Shown: positions 1-9,251 of the stretch, piece by piece
Position numbering within the stretch: position 1 is the stretch's first letter
Layout: each line of letters opens with the position of its first letter
DNA from: Agromyces sp. H66
GTDB lineage: Bacteria; Actinomycetota; Actinomycetes; Actinomycetales; Microbacteriaceae
Length of the DNA stretch: 64,000 nt
Assembly (NCBI RefSeq): GCF_004959775.1
Contig: NZ_SJZG01000010.1
Location: 38,605-102,604, forward strand
Direction: 5' to 3'
Notes under the pieces: model-generated
What the model saw: only the letters and a program-made list of their open reading frames with translations
What the model was told of the DNA's origin: nothing
Databases searched by the model: none
Made by a program: the position numbers and the translations under genes

Positions 1-13
1 GGTGCTCGGTCAT
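1..13 (-). CDS. start of a reverse-strand gene, probably ABC permease (partial)
   Basis: Only the first four codons (M-T-E-H) lie in the window. An ATG on the reverse strand at 13-11 is preceded by GGAG about six bases upstream, and it begins 30 bases after the stop of the ABC ATPase. In polyamine-type ABC operons the gene after the ATPase is usually an inner-membrane permease, so that is the inferred product. The sequence itself shows only the start signal. Confidence 0.45.
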
Positions 14-43
14 GTCGGTCTCCGTCGTGATCGGTGGATGGAC

Positions 44-1228
44 TCAGAGAGTGGGTGGTGCGACGTAGCCGCCGGCGCTCGCCGCGTCGTCGGCGGGGAA
101 GAGCAGCACGTTCTCGGCGCTCCACGTGCACACCGCGGTATCGCCGACCGCCAGGTCGGGCGCGTCGGGGGTGGGCCGCCGAACGATGAGGCTCTGGTCG
201 CCGCCGAGGCCGACGAGGTACTGCATCGTCTCGCCGAGGTGCGCGACGCCGAGGACCGCGCCGCGCACGGTGTTCACGGTGTCGGCGGGTCCGGCCGCGA
301 CCCGACCGCCCGGGGCATTCGCCGCGATCCCGACGAACTCCGGACGGACGGCCGCCTGCCCCTGTTGCCCTTCGGTCAGCTCGGCGCGGATGCCGCGCAC
401 CCGCGCGTGCGGCGAGTCCACCGCCGTGCCGCCGTCGACGACCGTGCCGCGGAAGAAGTTCTGCTGTCCGACGAAGGCCGCGACGTACGCGGACGCGGGC
501 CGCGCGTAGATCGTGTCGGCGTCGGCGAGCTGCTCGATGCGCCCGTCGCGCATGATGGCGATGCGGTCGCTCATCGACAGGGCCTCGCCCTGGTCGTGCG
601 TGACGAAGACGAACGTGATGCCGAGGCGCGACTGGAGGAGCTTCAACTCGAGTTGCATCTCCTCGCGCAACTGCCGGTCGAGCGCGCCGAGCGGCTCGTC
701 GAGGAGCAGCACGGACGGCCGGTTCACGAGCGCGCGGGCGAGGGCGACGCGCTGCTGCTGACCGCCCGAGAGCTGGGTGGGCTTGCGGTCGGCGAAGCCG
801 CGCATCTGCACGAGGTCGAGCGCGTCGACGACCTGCTCGCGGATCGCCGCCCTCGGCGTGCGGCGCTGCTGCAGGCCGTACGCCACGTTCTCCGCGACCG
901 ACATGTGCGGGAAGAGCGCGTACGCCTGGAACACGGTGTTCACGTCGCGGCGGTACGGCGGGATGCCCCGCACCGAGCGCCCGGAGATCAGGATGTCACC
1001 CTCATCAGGTTGCTCGAATCCGGCGATCATGCGAAGGGTCGTGGTCTTGCCGCACCCCGACGGACCGAGCAGCGAGATGAACTCGCCCGGCTCGATCGTG
1101 AGGGACATCCGGTCCACCGCGACGGCCGGCCCGTAGCGCTTGGTCACGCCGTCGAGCACGACGGCGCCCTTCGCCTCCGCGTCGCGGGTCGAGGAATCCA
1201 CCAGGTCCTCGCTCGTGGCTGATGTCAC
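44..1228 (-). CDS. potA: ABC transporter ATP-binding protein, spermidine/putrescine type
   Basis: Cytoplasmic ATPase that would power import of a polyamine or similar solute. The 394-residue product has Walker A GPSGCGKT near residues 55-62, Q-loop QAYALFPHM near 101, signature LSGGQQQR near 153-160, Walker B VLLLDEP near 173 and a C-terminal TOBE-type region that binds the permease or regulates activity. I chose GTG at 1228 because GGAGGT sits six bases upstream. An in-frame ATG at 1273 would add 15 residues but has no comparable ribosome binding site. The next gene in the same direction begins 30 bases later, so an operon continues off the left edge. The substrate is inferred from family resemblance to PotA; iron(III) or other PotA-like specificities remain possible. 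Confidence 0.85.
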   Translation of the reverse strand: MTSATSEDLVDSSTRDAEAKGAVVLDGVTKRYGPAVAVDRMSLTIEPGEFISLLGPSGCGKTTTLRMIAGFEQPDEGDILISGRSVRGIPPYRRDVNTVFQAYALFPHMSVAENVAYGLQQRRTPRAAIREQVVDALDLVQMRGFADRKPTQLSGGQQQRVALARALVNRPSVLLLDEPLGALDRQLREEMQLELKLLQSRLGITFVFVTHDQGEALSMSDRIAIMRDGRIEQLADADTIYARPASAYVAAFVGQQNFFRGTVVDGGTAVDSPHARVRGIRAELTEGQQGQAAVRPEFVGIAANAPGGRVAAGPADTVNTVRGAVLGVAHLGETMQYLVGLGGDQSLIVRRPTPDAPDLAVGDTAVCTWSAENVLLFPADDAASAGGYVAPPTL

Positions 1229-1396
1229 GTGGGGACCTCCACAGCTCGTTCGCACCTCTTCGTGTTCCGCCATTCAAGTGGGGGCCGCTCGCCGGTGCAA
1301 TCCGCCGCACCGCGGTCGGGACAGATCATCGCCGGATCGGGCCCAGCCCGACGATTCGTCCGAGGCGTCGGCGAATGACCCCGCAGGACCCGGTTG

Positions 1397-1411
1397 TTCT
1401 GCGGCGCAGAA
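1397..1411. promoter_or_regulatory. palindrome upstream of aceA, candidate operator
   Basis: TTCTGCG-G-CGCAGAA is a perfect inverted repeat with 7-base arms and a single central base. It lies about 145 bases upstream of aceA in the 327-base divergent spacer (1229-1555). I see no other strong structure in that spacer. Glyoxylate shunt genes of actinobacteria are commonly controlled by RamB/GlxR-type regulators. This palindrome matches neither consensus well, so the regulator is unknown. Confidence 0.4.
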
Positions 1412-1555
1412 ATACCGCGGAAGTTCACCCCCCGAATCGTCGGGTGCGGGTGCTCAGCGGCCCGCAGCATGGAGGAAACAGGCCCGGGCGACGCCGAATC
1501 AGACGCCGAACGGGACACCGAGACATCCGCACCGCTGCACCGAAGGAGCACCACG

Positions 1556-2878
1556 ATGAGCACGAACCGCCCCGGAGACCAGACCCAGACCGCTGCCGAG
1601 CTGCAGCTCGAGTGGGACGCGAACCCCCGGTGGACCGACGTCCGTCGTGACTACACCGCCGAGGACGTCATCGCCCTGCGCGGCCCCGTGCGCGAGGAGC
1701 GCACCCTCGCCAAGCGCGGCGCCGAGAAGCTCTGGGAGGACATCCAGAAGAACACCGGCACCGCGTTCGAGCGCATGGAGGACCCGGAGTGGTCGGCCGC
1801 GCTCGGCGCCCTCACCGGCAACCAGGCCGTGCAGCAGGTGCGCGCCGGCCTGAAGGCCATCTACCTCTCGGGCTGGCAGGTCGCCGCCGACGCCAACCTC
1901 TCGGGCCAGACCTACCCCGACCAGTCGCTGTACCCCGCCAACTCGGTGCCGGCCGTCGTGCGCCGCATCAACAACGCGCTGCTGCGGGCCGGCCAGATCG
2001 AGCAGGGTACTGACGATCGCGACTGGATGGCCCCGATCGTCGCCGACGCCGAGGCCGGCTTCGGCGGCCCGCTGAACGCCTACGAGCTCATGGGACAGAT
2101 GATCGAGGCCGGCGCGGCCGGCGTGCACTGGGAGGACCAGCTCGCCAGCGAGAAGAAGTGCGGCCACATGGGCGGCAAGGTGCTCGTGCCGACCTCGCAG
2201 CACATCCGCACCATCAACGCGGCCCGCCTGGCGGCGGATGTCGCGGGCGTGCCCTCGATCATCATCGCCCGCACCGACGCCCTCGCGGCGACCCTCCTCA
2301 CGAGCGACCACGACGAGCGCGACAAGCCGTTCGTCACCGGCGAGCGCACCGCCGAGGGCTTCTACAACGTGCAGAACGGCATCGAGCCGGTCATCGCCCG
2401 CGGCCTCGCCTACGCCGAGTACGCCGACATGCTCTGGGTGGAGTCGGCCGAGCCCGACCTCGACCTCGCCCGCCGGTTCGCCGAGGCCGTGCACGCGAAG
2501 TTCCCGGGCAAGCGCCTCTCGTACAACTGCTCGCCGTCGTTCAACTGGAAGCGCCACCTCGACGACGACCAGATCGCGAAGTTCCAGCGCGAGCTCGCGT
2601 CGATGGGCTACGCGTTCCAGTTCATCACCCTCGCGGGCTTCCACTCGCTGAACCACGGCATGTTCACGCTCGCCAAGGACTACAGCGAGCGTCACATGAG
2701 CGCCTACGTCGAGCTCCAGGAGGCGGAATTCGCCTCGGAGGCATCCGGCTACACCGCCACGCGCCACCAGCGCGAGGTCGGCACCGGCTACTTCGACCAG
2801 ATCGCCACCGCGCTGAACCCCAACAGCGCCACCCTCGCCCTCGTCGGATCGACCGAGGAAGAGCAGTTCAACCACTGA
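1556..2878 (+). CDS. aceA: isocitrate lyase
   Basis: Cleaves isocitrate to succinate and glyoxylate, the first step of the glyoxylate shunt needed for growth on acetate, fatty acids or other C2 sources. The 440-residue length is usual for the bacterial enzyme. The catalytic signature KKCGHMGGK is at residues 200-208 with the active-site Cys at 202. Substrate/Mg regions such as DADAGFGG-like [10 protein letters not shown] near 162 and the NCSPSFNW segment near 325 are intact. The ATG at 1556 follows AAGGAG (1543-1548) with a seven-base spacer. Malate synthase follows on the same strand 107 bases downstream, across a repeat, so the two are probably co-expressed. Assignment is firm. Confidence 0.97.
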   Translation: MSTNRPGDQTQTAAELQLEWDANPRWTDVRRDYTAEDVIALRGPVREERTLAKRGAEKLWEDIQKNTGTAFERMEDPEWSAALGALTGNQAVQQVRAGLKAIYLSGWQVAADANLSGQTYPDQSLYPANSVPAVVRRINNALLRAGQIEQGTDDRDWMAPIVADAEAGFGGPLNAYELMGQMIEAGAAGVHWEDQLASEKKCGHMGGKVLVPTSQHIRTINAARLAADVAGVPSIIIARTDALAATLLTSDHDERDKPFVTGERTAEGFYNVQNGIEPVIARGLAYAEYADMLWVESAEPDLDLARRFAEAVHAKFPGKRLSYNCSPSFNWKRHLDDDQIAKFQRELASMGYAFQFITLAGFHSLNHGMFTLAKDYSERHMSAYVELQEAEFASEASGYTATRHQREVGTGYFDQIATALNPNSATLALVGSTEEEQFNH

Positions 2879-2884
2879 CCGAGG

Positions 2885-2960
2885 CTCGCTGAGCCCGATG
2901 AAGTTCGCTGAGCCCGTCGAAGCGAGTACGTGCCTCGTCGCGTCCCTTCGACGGGCTCAG
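2885..2960. repeat. GCTGAGCCC repeat with inverted copy between aceA and aceB
   Basis: Two direct copies of GCTGAGCCCG(A/T)(T/C)GAAG, near 2889 and 2907, are followed by an inverted copy. CTGAGCCCGTCGAAG (2908-2922) and CTTCGACGGGCTCAG (2946-2960) form perfect 15-base arms with a 23-base loop. The transcript could fold into a stable hairpin between the two genes and act as a partial terminator or mRNA stabiliser. From memory, elements resembling CTTCGACGGGCTCAG recur in Microbacteriaceae spacers; that is not verified here. Confidence 0.65.
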
Positions 2961-2985
2961 GGACCGAGTTTCCAAGGAGACGACC

Positions 2986-4689
2986 ATGAACCCCACGACC
3001 GGCTCGACCCTCGAGCGAACGGATGCCGCGGCATCCACCCCCACCGACCGCACCGCGAGCGAGCCCAGGCGCGCGACCGGCAGCTTCCAGACCGTCGAAC
3101 CGCGCATCGAGGTCGCCGCGCCGCTCGGCGAGCGCTACGACGAGATCCTCACGCCCGGGGCGCTGCGATTCCTCGCCGACCTGCACGACCGGTTCGCGCA
3201 CACCCGGCACGAGCTGCTCGCCATCCGCCTGCAGAACCGCGTCGACGCGGCGAACGGGCGCGACCCGAAGTTCCTGCCAGAGACCGAGTGGATTCGCAAC
3301 GACGCGTCGTGGCGGGTCGCCGGCGGCGCCCCCGGCCTCGAGGACCGACGCGTCGAGATCACCGGCCCGACCGATCGGAAGATGGCGATCAACGCACTGA
3401 ACTCCGGCGCGAAGGTGTGGCTCGCCGACCAGGAGGACGCGACCAGCCCCACCTGGCAGAACGTCATCGAGGGACAGCTGTCGCTCTTCGACTTCCTGCG
3501 CGGCAACCTCGAGTACACGAGCCCCGAGGGCAAGGAGTACCGCGTCACCGCGACCGAGACGCCGACCATCGTGATGCGGCCGCGCGGCTGGCACCTCGTG
3601 GAGAAGCACCTGAAGTTCCACGACCGCGCCGGCCGGGCCATGCACGCGTCGGGCTCGCTCGTCGACTTCGGGCTGTACTTCTTCCACAACGCGCAGGCGC
3701 TCATCGCCGCGGGTCGCGGTCCGTACTTCTACCTGCCGAAGCTCGAGTCGCACCGCGAGGCGAAGCTCTGGAACGACATCTTCGTGTTCGCGCAGGACGC
3801 GCTCGGCATCCCGCAGGGCACCGTGCGCGCGACCGTGCTCATCGAGACCATCCAGGCCGCGTTCCAGATGGACGAGATCCTCTATGAGCTGCGCGACCAC
3901 TGCGCGGGCCTCAACGCCGGACGTTGGGACTACATCTTCTCGATCGTGAAGACGTTCCGTTCGCGCGGCCGTCGCTGGGTGCTGCCCGACCGCAAGCAGA
4001 TCACGATGACGGTGCCGTTCATGCGCGCTTACACCGAGCTCCTCGTGCAGACGTGCCACAAGCGCGGGGCGCACGCGATCGGCGGCATGAGCGCGTTCAT
4101 CCCGAACCGGCGCGACCCCGAGGTCACCGAGCGGGCGCTCGCCGCGGTCGCGGCCGACAAGCGCCGTGAGGCGGGCGACGGGTTCGACGGCACCTGGGTG
4201 GCGCACCCCGACCTCATCCCGACGGCGCGGGCGGAGTTCGATGCGGTGCTCGGCGACCGGCCGAACCAGGTCGATCGCCTCCGCGACGACGTGCACGTGA
4301 CCGCGTCCGACCTGCTCGACATCCCGTCGGCCGGCGGCCAGGTCACCGAGGCGGGCGTTCAGGACAACATCTCGATCGCGATCCGCTACCTCGAGTCGTG
4401 GCTGCGCGGCGTCGGCGCCGCGGCCATCGACAACCTCATGGAGGATGCCGCGACCGCCGAGATCTCGCGCTCGCAGGTCTGGCAGTGGCTGCACGACAAC
4501 ACCGTGACGGCCGAGGGCACGCGCATCGACCAGACGTCGATCGTGCGCCTCATGGCCGCGGCCGTGGCCGAGCTTCCGCGCTTCGACGGCGACCGCTTCG
4601 ACGACGCGATCTCGGTGTTCCGGTCGGTCGCGCTCGAGCCGGAGTTCCCGACGTTCCTCACGATCCCGGCGTACACCCGGTTCCTGTAG
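2986..4689 (+). CDS. aceB: malate synthase A
   Basis: Condenses glyoxylate with acetyl-CoA to malate, completing the glyoxylate shunt begun by the upstream isocitrate lyase. The 567-residue length fits malate synthase A rather than the roughly 720-residue G form. The conserved RPRGWH segment, with the glyoxylate-binding Arg, lies near residue 197. The catalytic-Asp signature LMEDAATAEISR lies near 483-494. ATG at 2986 is preceded by AAGGAG (2974-2979). The first 35 residues are Ala/Thr/Ser-rich and probably a flexible extension. Transcription probably ends at the long hairpin at 4729-4784. Confidence 0.96.
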   Translation: MNPTTGSTLERTDAAASTPTDRTASEPRRATGSFQTVEPRIEVAAPLGERYDEILTPGALRFLADLHDRFAHTRHELLAIRLQNRVDAANGRDPKFLPETEWIRNDASWRVAGGAPGLEDRRVEITGPTDRKMAINALNSGAKVWLADQEDATSPTWQNVIEGQLSLFDFLRGNLEYTSPEGKEYRVTATETPTIVMRPRGWHLVEKHLKFHDRAGRAMHASGSLVDFGLYFFHNAQALIAAGRGPYFYLPKLESHREAKLWNDIFVFAQDALGIPQGTVRATVLIETIQAAFQMDEILYELRDHCAGLNAGRWDYIFSIVKTFRSRGRRWVLPDRKQITMTVPFMRAYTELLVQTCHKRGAHAIGGMSAFIPNRRDPEVTERALAAVAADKRREAGDGFDGTWVAHPDLIPTARAEFDAVLGDRPNQVDRLRDDVHVTASDLLDIPSAGGQVTEAGVQDNISIAIRYLESWLRGVGAAAIDNLMEDAATAEISRSQVWQWLHDNTVTAEGTRIDQTSIVRLMAAAVAELPRFDGDRFDDAISVFRSVALEPEFPTFLTIPAYTRFL

Positions 4690-4728
4690 GACGTCGCGGC
4701 CCGAGCCTCAGCTCGTGCCTCAGCTCGT

Positions 4729-4784
4729 GCAGGAGAATGGGCGCCATCCCCTCCCATCAGGGGGGATGGCGCCCATCCTCCTGC
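4729..4784. terminator. long-stem bidirectional terminator between aceB and the wall protein
   Basis: The two arms, 4729-4751 and 4762-4784, are 23 bases each with one mismatch and a ten-base loop. They lie between convergent genes, so the structure can terminate both. There is no T-tract, which is common in high-GC actinobacteria. Just upstream, 4705-4728 is a 12-base unit (GCCTCAGCTCGT) repeated twice in tandem. Confidence 0.75.
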
Positions 4785-4870
4785 GGTCCCGGATGCCGCA
4801 GGGACACGTCGATCCGCGGCATCCGGGGCTCCTGGCCGGTGAGTCGGCCCGGATCATGCGACCCCCGCGG

Positions 4871-7267
4871 TCACCACGCTCGCTTCGGCGACTGCCGCAT
4901 CCGGCGACGGTGCAGTGCTCCGGCGACCGCGGCGCCCGCGAACGCGACCAGGGCGATCAGCAACGGAAACACGGGGTCGGCCCCGGTCGAGGCGAGCGCG
5001 GCGGTGTCACCGGACGATGCGCCGGCGCCATCGGGACCTCCCGCCGGGCCCTCGCCGGAACCGTCGGGAGAACCGAGCACCTCGAGCACGTTGAGCGCGA
5101 TGTCGGTGCCGTCCCAGCTGAGTTCGAGGGTCACCCCGTCGACCGTGAACTGCTGGCCGGGCACGGCGTCGTTCCCGGCCCCGCCGTTCGTCGTGACGAC
5201 CGTGAATTGGTCGCCCTCGACCGGGACGAAACCGTCGGCGAACGCGATGCTCCACTCCGCCGTCGCGAGCTTCTGCACGTCGACGTCGACCTGGTCGAAC
5301 GCGCAGGGCTCCGTGCCGCCGAGTTCGAGCTCGACCGTGCCGGTGCCGCCGAGTTCGTCGATCACGGCGAGACAGCCCGGTGATGCGCCCGGGGCGAGCA
5401 CGCCTCCGTCGAGGGCGATGCCGCGCAGCGTGCCGGTGCCGCCGAGCGTTCCCTGCACCGTCGCATCCGTCTGGGCGAAGGAGCCGTGCACATCGACTCG
5501 GCCGTCGGCCACCAGCAATCGAGACCCGGCGGCGAGGTCGGCCCAATCACCGTTCAGTTCGAGCGATCCGATGCCCTGGTGCGCGAATCCGCCTCCGCCG
5601 CGAAGGTCGCCGGCCCATGAGGTCGTCGCGTCGCCGCCGACGGTGAACTCCGAGGCCGCGTCCACCAGCAGCAGGGAACCGCCCGCGCCGGCGAGGGCGC
5701 CAACGCGCTCGCGGTCGTTGACGACGACGTCGCCGCCGTCGATCGTGACCGTCGCCGTGTCGGGGATGAGATCGTGAAGTTCGTCATGAGCCGTGTGCCG
5801 TGTGGTCACGTGCGCCGCCTGCACGAGCAGGTCACCGGGGACGGAGTCGTCGCGGTTCAGGGCGATGACGCCGGTCTCGGCGACGGTCGCGCCCGTGTAG
5901 GCGCTGGTTCCGCCGAGGTCGAAGAGGATGGGCGCGTCGCTGCCGGCGCTCGCCAGGTGCAGCGGACCGGTTCCGGAGACGCCGGCGAGGCTGATGGCCG
6001 AGGGCGTCGCGAGGGTCTCGACCCGGCCGCCGCCGTCGAGCTCCAGGTCGTTCACCGTCAGGCTCGCCGTCGGCGCCGACGTCGCGATACGCGAGGTCGC
6101 ATCGATGCGGATCGTCTCGTCGAGGGTGATCGTGTCGTCGGTGCCGATCGTGGCGCCGTTCACGGCCGTCGTGATCGCCGAGCCATCGGGCCCGAGCGCG
6201 AGCGCGTCGCCCGCGGTGAGCACCGATCCCGCTCCGCTCACCGAGGTCCGGCCGAGGTGGCCGAACTGCCCCTCCGCGATCGTCAGCGTGCCGGCGCCCT
6301 GCTCGGTGCCGACGATCAGCTCGCCGTCGGGGTTGGAGGTGAGCGTCGCGAACTGCGGGATCTCGGCGGCGCCGTCGAGCCCCAGCGTGCCGTCGCCGAC
6401 GGCGAGTCCGCCCGCGAAGCTCAGCGGGCTGCCGCCGGTGCCGCCCTGCACGCGCACGTCGGCGCCGACCGTCACCTGCGCGTCGAGCGACACGGCGTGC
6501 GGCCCGGCAATGAGCGAGTACGGTGCGAGCGCGCCCGAGGTCCCGAGTACGAGAGGCCGGGGGAAACCGGTGTCGGCGGTGAACTCCAGCGTCGCGGCGT
6601 CGTCGACGGTCAGGGGGCCGGCGTCGGGTCCGCAGTCGGTGCCGCCGCACCGCAGGGTCACGTCGTCCTCGATCGCGATCGCGCCCGCGTACTGATTGCC
6701 GCGGGGCGCCAGGGTGCCATCGCCGCGCACCACGAGGTGCTCGGCCGGGCCGCCGATGCGGCCGTCGACGATCGCGCCGTCGTACAGCGTCAGGATCGCG
6801 GTGGCACCGGGGTCCTGCGCGTAGGTCAGCCCGTGCCCCGGTTCGATGGTGAGATCGGCGGCCACGTGGTCGAGGTGTTCTCCGGCCGACTGGTGCACGA
6901 TCAGGTCGGCGACCAGCGACGTTGCGCCCGCCACCGTGAACGCGTTCGTCTCGACGGGCGCGCCGGCAACGCTGTACCCCGTTCCCTCCCATCGGATGCT
7001 CGAGAACACCGTGCCGAAGAGGTCGTTCGAGGTGGCGACGACCGCGGGGCCGGTCGGGAAGATGAGGGTGTCGGATGCCCCAGGGGCCGAGCCGGCGCAG
7101 TCGGTCCAGTTCCCCGGAGTCGACCAGTTCGCGTCGGCGGCGGCACCGGTCCAGGTGCAGTCCAGTCCGATCGCCGTTGCGGGAGGCGCGGCCAGTATGG
7201 AGGCCAGGATCAAGGCGGATGCCGGCGCGAGCACGAGGGCGGCGCGGGCAGGCGTCATCACGGTCAT
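4871..7267 (-). CDS. secreted LAXTG-anchored surface protein with beta-strand repeats
   Basis: A 798-residue exported protein probably displayed on the cell wall. An N-terminal signal peptide (Arg, hydrophobic core to about residue 32, Ala-rich end) is followed by WTGAAADANWSTPGNW, typical of autotransporter/adhesin-like beta-helix proteins. A long Gly/Thr/Asp-rich region follows with many short repeats of the GTLTI/GGTLxG kind (about 100-700). The C terminus has a Gly/Ser/Pro spacer, the sorting motif LASTG, a hydrophobic segment and an Arg-rich tail, which fits recognition by a class E sortase. No enzyme motif was seen. ATG at 7267 and ATG at 7258 are both possible starts; neither has a clear ribosome binding site. 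It is divergent from the LuxR-type gene at 7445, a plausible regulator. Confidence 0.8.
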   Translation of the reverse strand: MTVMTPARAALVLAPASALILASILAAPPATAIGLDCTWTGAAADANWSTPGNWTDCAGSAPGASDTLIFPTGPAVVATSNDLFGTVFSSIRWEGTGYSVAGAPVETNAFTVAGATSLVADLIVHQSAGEHLDHVAADLTIEPGHGLTYAQDPGATAILTLYDGAIVDGRIGGPAEHLVVRGDGTLAPRGNQYAGAIAIEDDVTLRCGGTDCGPDAGPLTVDDAATLEFTADTGFPRPLVLGTSGALAPYSLIAGPHAVSLDAQVTVGADVRVQGGTGGSPLSFAGGLAVGDGTLGLDGAAEIPQFATLTSNPDGELIVGTEQGAGTLTIAEGQFGHLGRTSVSGAGSVLTAGDALALGPDGSAITTAVNGATIGTDDTITLDETIRIDATSRIATSAPTASLTVNDLELDGGGRVETLATPSAISLAGVSGTGPLHLASAGSDAPILFDLGGTSAYTGATVAETGVIALNRDDSVPGDLLVQAAHVTTRHTAHDELHDLIPDTATVTIDGGDVVVNDRERVGALAGAGGSLLLVDAASEFTVGGDATTSWAGDLRGGGGFAHQGIGSLELNGDWADLAAGSRLLVADGRVDVHGSFAQTDATVQGTLGGTGTLRGIALDGGVLAPGASPGCLAVIDELGGTGTVELELGGTEPCAFDQVDVDVQKLATAEWSIAFADGFVPVEGDQFTVVTTNGGAGNDAVPGQQFTVDGVTLELSWDGTDIALNVLEVLGSPDGSGEGPAGGPDGAGASSGDTAALASTGADPVFPLLIALVAFAGAAVAGALHRRRMRQSPKRAW

Positions 7268-7444
7268 GGCTTCGAAGCTACGAGCCGGTGCAGCATCGGC
7301 GCAGTGGGGGTTTCCACGCAGACGTGCATCGTCCGGTGGGAGAAATCACGTACCGGATCGGTCCTGGGCAGCTTCCACCGAGGTTCACCGAGGTCCTAGT
7401 CTTGGGGCACCCGAGGGTCGATGTACCCCGGTTCAGGAGGGTGG

Positions 7445-9235
7445 ATGCGTTCGATCATCGCGGTGCTGGTGCCCGGTGAAGGGGCCGCGCTCGGCACCCG
7501 CGGCTTCGATGGGCTGGTGTTCGGAGCGGTCGGTTCGCGCCTCGCAGAGTCGGGCGACCCCGGCGCGGTGGTGCGACTCGCGCGCTACGAGCAGTTCGCG
7601 GGCCGTGAGGTCGAGGCGGACGCGCGCCTGAAGGCGCTCATCGACGACACCGGGGCGCCGGCGGGCGTGCGCCGGGAGGCGGCATCCCAGCGACGACTGG
7701 GTATCGCCTTCGAGTCGGAGTTCGGCGACATCGACTGGACTCGCGAGGTTCCGCCGTCGGAGCTCGACTCCGTCGGGGTGCGCGAGCTCGTGGCCATCGC
7801 CTTCGGGCGACTCATCGCCGACGGCCGCGAGCCCGAGGGCGGCTGGGCCGACGACTTCGTCCCGCCCGATTGGGCGGCCCAGCAGCAGCTCGTGCTCGAC
7901 GCCGCCGAGGCGCTCCTGCGGCTGCTCGATGTGGCAGACCGCGACGAGGTGCTGGCATCGATCGACCTCTGCGTGTGGGTGCCGATGATCTCGCTCGCTC
8001 ACGGCGACCATGACACGTTGCTGCGGGTTGTGTCGGCGGCGCGGCGGACGCACGGCCTTGCCGGGTTGCGCGTACTCGACGTGTTCTTCGACTATCTCGA
8101 GGGCATCACGCACGTGGCGAAGCTCGAGGTCGTCGAGGCGATACCGAAGCTGGAGTCCGCCATCGCCGGATTCGCGCAAGGCGCTGACCGGCGCTGGTGG
8201 ATGCTCGCGAAGGCGGCACAGGCACTTTCTGCGACGATCGCCCGAACGGAACTCCCGTCCGATCTCGATGAGCTCGAGCGGGCGCTCGTCGCCGGTACCT
8301 GGCGACGCGGGAGGCGCTCGCTCGGCCAGGCCACCCTCATGCTGATGGCGATCGTGCTCGCGAGCCACGGTGATCTCGACGGGGCGAGGCGGGTCGCACT
8401 CGCCGATGGCGGGCTCGATGAGCTCGTCGTACCGAACACCGACCGGATGTTCGTGATCGAAGCGGTGTGCATGGCCGCCCTCGCCGAGGGCGACGTCGAG
8501 ACATGCGATCGGATGCTCCGCATCGCGGACCACATGATGGCCTCTCCGTTCGTCGTGCTGGTGCGCGACCGCATCCGGGTCGCCGTCACCGCGCACGTGC
8601 GCGGCGCGGTGCCCGCGATGCTGCCGTCGGCTGAGCCCGATGCCTCGTTCGAGCAGCTGCGCACCCGTTGGCTGCTGCTCGCTCAGACCGTCGAGCACGG
8701 TGAGCGGGATACTGCCTTCAACGCACTCGCGGAGTTCGACGCCTACGCCAGCCGGGTGAGGGCGGCGGGCGTGAGGTTGCGCGCGGTCCGACTCTTCCAC
8801 GCGCGGGCGGCGGACGCGGCTGAGGTCGAACTCAGTCCGCGGCAGCTCGAGGTGGCGACGCTGGCGGCGGCCGGGTTGGCGAATCGAGAGATCGCCGAGC
8901 GTCTGTTCCTCGGGGTGCGGACGGTCGAGGGATACATCGCGGGCGCGATGCGCGCGCTCGGGCTGACCAGGCGAAGCGAGTTCGCGACGGCCGCGCTGCC
9001 GGTGCGCTTCGCCGGTGCCGACGGGAGACCCAGCGGAGAGGCCGTGCGGCTTCCGCTGCGTCAGGGCCAGGTCGCGGCATTGATCGCGGCGGGTGCCTCG
9101 AACGCCGGCATCGCCGCAGCGCTCGGCATCAGCGAGAAGACGGTCGACAAGCACATCGCGGTGATCAAGCAGCGCATCGGGGTCGGCACCCGCACCGCCA
9201 TTGCGGCGGCGTTCACCGGCGCTCCCCGATCCTGA
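7445..9235 (+). CDS. LuxR-family transcriptional regulator with two tandem C-terminal HTH domains
   Basis: A 596-residue predicted cytoplasmic regulator. Residues 1-450 are largely alpha-helical, resembling the TPR-like sensor region of large LuxR/MalT-like regulators, but no Walker motif is visible, so it is not a typical ATP-dependent LAL regulator. Two LuxR-type DNA-binding domains follow. The first starts with LSPRQLEVATLAAAG near 463 (recognition helix around TVEGYI). The second starts with LPLRQGQVAALIAAG near 536 (helix around TVDKHI). ATG at 7445 is preceded by AGGAGG (7435-7440) at a short four-base spacing; an upstream in-frame ATG at 7421 lacks this. It is divergent from the wall protein gene (178-base spacer with two copies of CACCGAGGT near 7385). 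Confidence 0.85.
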   Translation: MRSIIAVLVPGEGAALGTRGFDGLVFGAVGSRLAESGDPGAVVRLARYEQFAGREVEADARLKALIDDTGAPAGVRREAASQRRLGIAFESEFGDIDWTREVPPSELDSVGVRELVAIAFGRLIADGREPEGGWADDFVPPDWAAQQQLVLDAAEALLRLLDVADRDEVLASIDLCVWVPMISLAHGDHDTLLRVVSAARRTHGLAGLRVLDVFFDYLEGITHVAKLEVVEAIPKLESAIAGFAQGADRRWWMLAKAAQALSATIARTELPSDLDELERALVAGTWRRGRRSLGQATLMLMAIVLASHGDLDGARRVALADGGLDELVVPNTDRMFVIEAVCMAALAEGDVETCDRMLRIADHMMASPFVVLVRDRIRVAVTAHVRGAVPAMLPSAEPDASFEQLRTRWLLLAQTVEHGERDTAFNALAEFDAYASRVRAAGVRLRAVRLFHARAADAAEVELSPRQLEVATLAAAGLANREIAERLFLGVRTVEGYIAGAMRALGLTRRSEFATAALPVRFAGADGRPSGEAVRLPLRQGQVAALIAAGASNAGIAAALGISEKTVDKHIAVIKQRIGVGTRTAIAAAFTGAPRS

Positions 9236-9251
9236 TCGCGGCGGGGCCCAG

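Noticed and set aside
1499-2875. Reverse-strand frame of 458 codons opposite aceA
   Set aside because: Isocitrate lyase on the forward strand is unambiguous; the reverse product has no domain-like sequence.
4705-4728. 12-base tandem repeat (GCCTCAGCTCGT twice) considered as an attachment site or CRISPR unit
   Set aside because: Only two copies, no spacers, no integrase nearby.
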